Below are positions 59,142 to 64,000 of a stretch of 64,000 bases of DNA, piece by piece; the first letter of the stretch is position 1, and each line of letters begins with the position of its first letter. The notes beneath the pieces are model-generated. The model worked only from the letters and a program-made list of their open reading frames with translations. It made no database searches and was not told the DNA's origin. The stretch is from Streptomyces sp. DT2A-34 (GTDB lineage Bacteria; Actinomycetota; Actinomycetes; Streptomycetales; Streptomycetaceae): NCBI RefSeq assembly GCF_030499515.1, contig NZ_JASTWJ010000001.1, positions 4,630,001 through 4,694,000 of the forward strand, read 5' to 3'. Position numbers and translations under genes: made by a program.

Positions 59142-60812
59142 TCAGCGGGCGACCATGAACTCCAGCGAGGAGCTCTGCCCACCGACCCGCCCGTAGGCGT
59201 CCACGGCGTACACGGTGACCATGCACGGGCCGTTGTACGGCGGGATCCACTCGATGCTGCCCGTCGTGCTCAGCCGGGTACCGCTGAACCCGCAGGCACC
59301 GTCGATCTCCCAGGAGTAGCCCTTCAGCAGGCGCCCCTCGTCCCCGGCCCCGGGCTTGGCCGTGACCTGGATGGGCGACCGTGTGCCGCCCGAAGAGACC
59401 AAGGTCAGCCGGGGCGCCGCCGGCCCGCTCGCGGTGGCCGGGGTGAGCCGGTCGACGGTGACTTCGCCACTCGGCACCGACTCCACGCCCGCGCTGTCGA
59501 CGGCGGCGACGTAGTAATACGCCTTGCCCTGCGGGGCGGAGGTGTCGTCGTACGACGTCTCCGACGCGCCGGCACTCCCGAGGAGCGCCCAGCCGCCGAT
59601 GGCCTCGATGCGCCGGTAGACGCGGTAGCCGGTGACGTCGCCCTCGGACGGGGTCCAGGTGAGGCGGGTGTGCGCGTCGGCGGGCGTGGCCTGGAGGGAG
59701 GCCGGGGCGGGGACGCCGGACGCCACGGGTCGGGTGACCGTCGCCGGATCGGAGAGGGGAGCGAAATTCCGGGCGGCGTCGACGGCCTGCACCGTGTAGG
59801 TGTACGCCTTCCCCGGGTCGGCCGTGGTGTCCGTCCACGACGTACCCCAGACCGGCTGCGGACCGTCCGGATCCGCCTCACCCACGGGCGCGCCCCACAC
59901 CTCGTAGTGGTCGACGTCCTTCGACGAAGAGGCCTGCCACGTCAGCGAGTTCCCGGCGGTGGTCCCCAGTGCCGACAGCCCCGTGACCTTGTCCGGCGCG
60001 GTCCGGTCGACGGTGGTGACGGCCTGGTCCGCGGTACCGGTCGAGACGTTGCCGGCTCTGTCGTAGGCGCGGACCTCGTAGTAGTAGATGTCACCGGTGA
60101 CCGGGAGGGTGGCGTCGGTGTAGGTGGTGGTGGAGGTGGTGGTCGTCGCGAGGGGTGTGCCGGGGAAGGCGGCGCCCTTGAGGCGGCGGAAGACCCGATA
60201 CCCCGCGAGGTCCATCTCCTTGTTCTTCGCCCAGGTGAGCTTGGCCTTGCCGGTGGCGGCGTCGTACGACAGCGAAGTCCCGGTCGGGGTGAGGGGCTTG
60301 ACCGTGTCGACGGTCGCGGACGTACGGGGGGTGTAGCCGAACTTGACCTTCGCGCTTCCGGTCCAGTTGACGTAGTCGACGCGCAGGGTGTGCTTGCCGG
60401 ACGGGATGGTGACGTTGACCGTCTTGGACACGGTCGTGGAGACGTTCTTCCACATGTCGATCTTGCGGACACCGTCCAGGTACACCCGGATGCCGTCCAG
60501 CCCGGAGGCGGCGAAGGAGAACGGTCCGCCGGAGCCGAAGTCCCGCGTCAGCGTCCACCGCACGCCGAAGTTGTCCTTCGGCAGACCGGTGGCGGGAGCC
60601 CCGCTCCAGCTCTGGTCGATCGCGCTGTCGCAGTCGGTCTTCTTCGGCGTACCGGAGAAGGTGGTGTTCGCGAAGAACTGCCGCTTGAAGACGGGCGAGG
60701 CGCAGGTCACGGCGGCGGAGGCGGGCGTGGCGACGGCGGTGAGCAGGCCGCCCGCGGTGGCGAGTACGACGGCGGTCGCGGCCGCTGCGGTCGTACGTCT
60801 GGCTGGGTTCAT
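59142..60812 (-). CDS. Secreted PA14-like/fibronectin type III protein (paralogue 1)
   Basis: 556 residues. Signal peptide MNPARRTTAAAATAVVLATA ... ASA. Residues about 35-165 form a PA14-like beta-sandwich (FKRQFFANTTFSGTPKKTDC, SWSGAPATGLPKDNFGVRWT, GIRVYLDGVRKIDMWKNVST, GKHTLRVDYVNWTGSAKVKF). Four fibronectin type III repeats follow (W-x-x-N/S...D-x-x-G-Y-x-V-[YF]-R; A-Y-[DT]-x-A-G-N). The last 90 residues are a further Ig-like domain (YSWEIDGACGFSGTRLSTTG). No catalytic motif. Such proteins bind carbohydrates or surfaces. The segment 60174-60710 is repeated inverted in the second copy. Confidence 0.9.
   Translation of the reverse strand: MNPARRTTAAAATAVVLATAGGLLTAVATPASAAVTCASPVFKRQFFANTTFSGTPKKTDCDSAIDQSWSGAPATGLPKDNFGVRWTLTRDFGSGGPFSFAASGLDGIRVYLDGVRKIDMWKNVSTTVSKTVNVTIPSGKHTLRVDYVNWTGSAKVKFGYTPRTSATVDTVKPLTPTGTSLSYDAATGKAKLTWAKNKEMDLAGYRVFRRLKGAAFPGTPLATTTTSTTTYTDATLPVTGDIYYYEVRAYDRAGNVSTGTADQAVTTVDRTAPDKVTGLSALGTTAGNSLTWQASSSKDVDHYEVWGAPVGEADPDGPQPVWGTSWTDTTADPGKAYTYTVQAVDAARNFAPLSDPATVTRPVASGVPAPASLQATPADAHTRLTWTPSEGDVTGYRVYRRIEAIGGWALLGSAGASETSYDDTSAPQGKAYYYVAAVDSAGVESVPSGEVTVDRLTPATASGPAAPRLTLVSSGGTRSPIQVTAKPGAGDEGRLLKGYSWEIDGACGFSGTRLSTTGSIEWIPPYNGPCMVTVYAVDAYGRVGGQSSSLEFMVAR
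60174..60710 (-). repeat. 537-bp inverted repeat, copy 1
   Basis: The segment encoding the PA14-like domain and first fibronectin repeat boundary of paralogue 1. Its reverse complement equals 62469-63005 except one base (GCC against GCT, silent Ala). Homology stops abruptly at AAGGGC at one end and in the signal-peptide region at the other. Confidence 0.9.
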
Positions 60813-60823
60813 TCAGTCCTCAG

Positions 60824-60867
60824 GTCGTGATCAGGACAGCCCGCCAGTGGGCTGTCCTGATCACGAC
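60824..60867 (-). promoter_or_regulatory. 19-bp perfect inverted repeat upstream of paralogue 1
   Basis: Arms 60824-60842 and 60849-60867 with a 6-nt loop. Its core GGACAGC...GCTGTCC ends 21 bases before the ATG at 60812. The same core with the same 21-base distance precedes the second paralogue at 62374. It therefore looks like a shared leader/operator element, besides acting as terminator for the binding-protein gene ending at 60951. Confidence 0.65.
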
Positions 60868-60950
60868 TCGCGAGGAGCGGGGTTGGTTGTACGTCAGCCG
60901 GCTCCGGGGCGCCGGTCAGGCCGGCCGGCGGGACCAGGAGGCCACGAGCG

Positions 60951-62078
60951 CTACTTCAGGCCGATGGACAGGCAGTCCGCCTTGTACTTGGCGGTGCAGA
61001 TGTCGGACAGCTGGTAGATCCCGTCGGCGATGACGGTCTCCTTGATGTTGTCCTGGGTCAGGGCGACCACGGGGACCAGCAGGGCGCGGATGGCCTTGTC
61101 GGTCGGGCTGTCGACCTGGTCCTGGGTGAGGGAGTCGAACTGGATGTCCTTGCCCTGGACCTTGGCCACGGCCATCTCCGCGGCGCTCTCCGCCTCCTGC
61201 GGGTACGACTTGTACACGCTCATGTACTGCTCGCCGCTCACGATCCGCTGGACGCCGTCCAGTTCGGCGTCCTGGCCGGTGATCGGGGGCAGTTCGGTCA
61301 CGCCCGCGGCGTTCAGGGCCTTGATGACGCCGCCGGCCATGCCGTCGTTGGCGGAGTAGACGCCCTTGATGTTGTTCACGCCGATGGACTTGATCGCCTG
61401 AGCCATGTTGGCCTGGGCGTTCTCCGGCTTCCAGTCCTTGGTGTCGTAGGACTTGGCGATGTCCACCGAGCCGTTGAGCTCGGAGAGGGCGCCCGCCTTG
61501 AACTGCTTGGCGTTCGGGTCCGTGAGCGAGCCGTTCATCATGACGATCTTGTCGGACGAGTCGACGTTCGGGCCCATGGCCTCCAGCAGGCTGCGCCCCT
61601 GCACCTCACCGACCAGTTCGTTGTCGAAGGAGACGTAGGCGTCGATCGGCCCCTCGGCCAGGCGGTCGTAGGCGATGACCGGGATCCCGGCGTCCTTGGC
61701 CTTCCGCACTCCGCCGGCGATGGCGTGTGCGTCGACGGCGTCCAGCAGGATCACGTCGACCTGGTCGTCGATCATCTTCTGCAGCTGGCTCGCCTGCTTC
61801 TTCGCGTCCGCGTCGGCGTTCAGGTAGACGACCTTGCCCTGCTTGTCCGTGAGCTCCTGGACCTTGCTCCTGATGATGGGGTAGTCGAACTTGTCGTAGC
61901 GCGTGTTCGCCGTCTCCGGCAGCAGCAGCCCCACCGTGATGTCGTTGCCCTTGGTCGGGCTCGCCTCACTGCTGCTCCCGGTGACGCCCAGTGCCCCGCA
62001 CGCGGCCAGCGAGAGGGTCATCGTCGACGCGGCGGCCACGGCTGTGGCGGTACGGCGCAGGGGGCGCATGGGACGCAT
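60951..62078 (-). CDS. Sugar-binding lipoprotein of an ABC transporter (XylF-like)
   Basis: About 375 residues. Lipoprotein signal RRTATAVAAASTMTLSLAAC with a lipobox (LAAC). Periplasmic-binding-protein type 1 fold: DITVGLLLPETANTRYDKFD, QLQKMIDDQVDVILLDAVDA, GIPVIAYDRLAEGPIDAYVS, KIVMMNGSLTDPNAKQFKAG, GVYSANDGMAGGVIKALNAA and ITGQDAELDGVQRIVSGEQY. These match xylose-type binding proteins. No permease or ATPase gene lies in the window, so it works with a transporter elsewhere or is an orphan. The start is either ATG at 62078 or GTG at 62090; neither has a good ribosome site. Confidence 0.9.
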   Translation of the reverse strand: MRPMRPLRRTATAVAAASTMTLSLAACGALGVTGSSSEASPTKGNDITVGLLLPETANTRYDKFDYPIIRSKVQELTDKQGKVVYLNADADAKKQASQLQKMIDDQVDVILLDAVDAHAIAGGVRKAKDAGIPVIAYDRLAEGPIDAYVSFDNELVGEVQGRSLLEAMGPNVDSSDKIVMMNGSLTDPNAKQFKAGALSELNGSVDIAKSYDTKDWKPENAQANMAQAIKSIGVNNIKGVYSANDGMAGGVIKALNAAGVTELPPITGQDAELDGVQRIVSGEQYMSVYKSYPQEAESAAEMAVAKVQGKDIQFDSLTQDQVDSPTDKAIRALLVPVVALTQDNIKETVIADGIYQLSDICTAKYKADCLSIGLK

Positions 62079-62090
62079 ACAGGAGCTCAC

Positions 62091-62373
62091 TTCTAATGCC
62101 TTCGGGACTCGGACGCGCCATTGCGCCCAGATGTCTGAAAAGACAACGCGCCGACGGCCCCCAGCGTCAAGCGGAACTACTTAACGAGTGCGCAACACCA
62201 CGCTCCGCTGCCCATGTGAAGACAACACGGAACGCCCCCAAACACCCATTACACACCCTCCATCGAACCTCGCTCGAAGAGTCGACCAAGATCCGTACAA
62301 CCAATGCCATTCCTCACGGGTCCTGATCTGGACAGCTCCTCGACCGCTGTCCTGCACTCGACCAGAGGATCGA
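62091..62373. other. Divergent promoter region between the binding protein and paralogue 2
   Basis: No gene. Near 62373 it has a leader homologous to that of paralogue 1: GGACAGC (62330-62336) and GCTGTCC (62346-62352), then an AGAGGA ribosome site. The rest (62091-62320) is A+T-richer than average, as expected for promoters. Confidence 0.5.
62330..62352 (+). promoter_or_regulatory. Leader hairpin of paralogue 2
   Basis: GGACAGC, nine bases, GCTGTCC; the near arm ends 21 bases before the ATG at 62374. The 21 bases between hairpin and ATG match those of paralogue 1 at 15 positions. The conserved distance supports a regulatory role in both genes. Confidence 0.5.
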
Positions 62374-64000
62374 ATGAACCCAGCCAGACACACGACCGCC
62401 GCAGCCGCGACGACGGTCGTGCTCGCCACCGCGGCACCCTGCTCGCGACGACCCCCGCGTCCGCCGCCGTGACCTGCGCCTCGCCCGTCTTCAAGCGGCA
62501 GTTCTTCGCGAACACCACCTTCTCCGGTACGCCGAAGAAGACCGACTGCGACAGCGCGATCGACCAGAGCTGGAGCGGGGCTCCCGCCACCGGTCTGCCG
62601 AAGGACAACTTCGGCGTGCGGTGGACGCTGACGCGGGACTTCGGCTCCGGCGGACCGTTCTCCTTCGCCGCTTCCGGGCTGGACGGCATCCGGGTGTACC
62701 TGGACGGTGTCCGCAAGATCGACATGTGGAAGAACGTCTCCACGACCGTGTCCAAGACGGTCAACGTCACCATCCCGTCCGGCAAGCACACCCTGCGCGT
62801 CGACTACGTCAACTGGACCGGAAGCGCGAAGGTCAAGTTCGGCTACACCCCCCGTACGTCCGCGACCGTCGACACGGTCAAGCCCCTCACCCCGACCGGG
62901 ACTTCGCTGTCGTACGACGCCGCCACCGGCAAGGCCAAGCTCACCTGGGCGAAGAACAAGGAGATGGACCTCGCGGGGTATCGGGTCTTCCGCCGCCTCA
63001 AGGGCAGCGCGTATCCGGGCAAGCCGCTCGCGACGACCACCTCGACGTCGTACACGGACACTCCGCCGCCGACCGGTGAGACGTACTACTACGAGGTCCG
63101 CGCCTACGACAACGCGGGCAACGAGTCGGCCGGCACGGCGGACCAGCCCGTCACCACGGTCGACCGCACGGGCCCGGCCGCGCCCACGGGGCTCAGCGCA
63201 CACGGCGACCTGTGGGGCATGATGATCGACTGGGACGCCGCGCCGGACGCGGTCTCCTACGAGCTGTTCGAGAAGGACCCGGCCACCGGCACCCACACCC
63301 TGGTCAAGCAGCTCACCGACACGTCCTTCATCCACTACGTGGGCCACAACAAGACGCAGCACACGTACGTGGTCCGGGCCCTGGACGCGGCCGGGAACGC
63401 GAGCGGGTACTCGGTGCCCGTCACGTCCGACGGCATCGACCGAACGCCCCCGGACGCGCCGCAGAACCTGCGGGCGAAGGTGACGTCGTCCACGGTGTAC
63501 CTGTACTGGAACGCGCCGGAGGACCCCACCTCGGTCGAGCTCGCCAACGACGCCCGCTTCACCGTGCTGCGCTCGGGCACCACCCCGGACGTGGATACCG
63601 AGATCGTGAACTGCGCCGTGAACGAGTCACTCAACACCCAGGCGCACGAGTACTCGTTCGCGTGCGCCGACGAGGACTTCGAGCTCGACACCACCTACAC
63701 CTACGAGGTCACCCTCACCGACTGGCAGGGCAACCGCTCCGCCCCCTCCAACCCGGTCACCGTCACCACGGCCGACCGCGTCGCCCCGCTCCCCCTCACC
63801 GGCCTGACGGCCACGCCCCGCGCCGACGGCACGGAGCTGCGCTGGAACGCCCCGGCCGACGACGACATCGCCTCCTACCGGGCCCTGCGCGGGGTACGGC
63901 AGGACGACGGCTCGGTGAAGTGGATCGGGGAACTGGCGCACTGCGCGGACGACGCCGAGGACCCGCTGGCCATGCTCTGCATCGACATCCCGGACGGCGA
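62374..64000 (+). pseudogene. PA14-like/fibronectin type III protein, paralogue 2, frameshifted in the signal peptide (runs off the window)
   Basis: From the ATG at 62374 the frame reads MNPARHTTAAAATTVVLATA and then enters a wrong frame, stopping at 62472. One base is missing near 62434, where paralogue 1 has GCGGGC; adding a G gives ...LATAGTLLATTPASAAVTCA, a normal signal peptide. From 62469 the correct frame is open to the window end and encodes the same PA14-like domain (62469-63005, 536 of 537 bases identical to the inverted paralogue 1), then diverged fibronectin type III repeats (YYYEVRAYDNAGNESAGTAD). Either a true frameshift, a sequencing error, or phase variation in a short G run. 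Only an internal GTG at 62469 would avoid it, without a signal peptide. Confidence 0.8.
62469..63005 (+). repeat. 537-bp inverted repeat, copy 2
   Basis: Inverted partner of 60174-60710, with one mismatch found in a line-by-line comparison. The two copies are separated by about 1.76 kb that contains the sugar-binding lipoprotein gene. Confidence 0.9.

Noticed and set aside
1..64000. tRNA, rRNA or integrative-element attachment sites
   Set aside because: I looked for clover-leaf and CCA-type ends in the gaps and for integrases next to repeats and found none I could support.

Overview
The window is a stretch of linear-chromosome core from a Streptomyces species or a very close relative. The evidence is uniformly high G+C coding DNA with GTG/TTG starts, DUF5753/DUF397 regulator pairs, a DUF3151 gene, a clpB gene with an HspR-type HAIR operator, and the order purA, cytochrome P450, two NarL-type two-component systems, kyn genes, fba, pyrE, spermidine-synthase-like gene, clpB. 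From memory this order resembles the S. coelicolor chromosome; I could not run a comparison. I saw no rRNA, tRNA, CRISPR array, insertion sequence or phage integrase.

Layout. 1-2.7 kb: an antitoxin-like gene cut by the window edge, a winged-helix protein, and an XRE(DUF5753)/DUF397 pair. 2.7-6.1 kb: secreted lipase, a CHAP plus peptidoglycan-binding lysin-like protein with a small partner, and an AraC regulator. 6.2-12.4 kb: purA, a diacylglycerol-kinase-like protein, a Uma2 protein, and a GbsR/MarR regulator divergent from an ABC exporter. 12.7-15.1 kb: a lower-G+C two-gene unit encoding a possible pore-former/six-bladed propeller fusion. 15.3-23.5 kb: P450, VOC protein, two paralogous sensor-kinase/response-regulator pairs, acyltransferase and DUF1023 hydrolase. 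23.6-27.5 kb: tryptophan-to-kynurenine catabolism (formamidase-like hydrolase, kynureninase, tryptophan dioxygenase) with a TetR gene. 27.7-38.3 kb: housekeeping genes (DUF3151, MFS pump, fba, pyrE, aldose epimerase, CoxG-like, aminopropyltransferase, DUF2617, aminotransferase) separated by Streptomyces-type intergenic repeats, including a 93-bp tandem array. 38.4-42.5 kb: a GNAT protein, a decayed radical-SAM peptide (RiPP) locus, a HAD hydrolase and a YbjN protein. 42.6-45.8 kb: clpB and a divergent F420-type oxidoreductase.

45.9-52.9 kb is the most unusual region. A small secreted peptide with a duplicated DSVWP motif and a Rieske-like protein that has lost its iron ligands face an array of four paralogous LuxR-type regulators, followed by a small secreted protein and a VanZ-like membrane protein. 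I propose this as a candidate peptide-signalling locus. 53.1-55.6 kb: a second XRE/DUF397 pair, an HATPase and a RelE-type toxin pair. 55.7-59.1 kb: circularly permuted ATP-grasp, alpha-E and transglutaminase operon. 59.1-64 kb: two secreted PA14-like/fibronectin-III paralogues in inverted orientation around an orphan sugar-binding lipoprotein. They share a 537-bp inverted repeat with one mismatch, and the second copy is frameshifted in its signal peptide.
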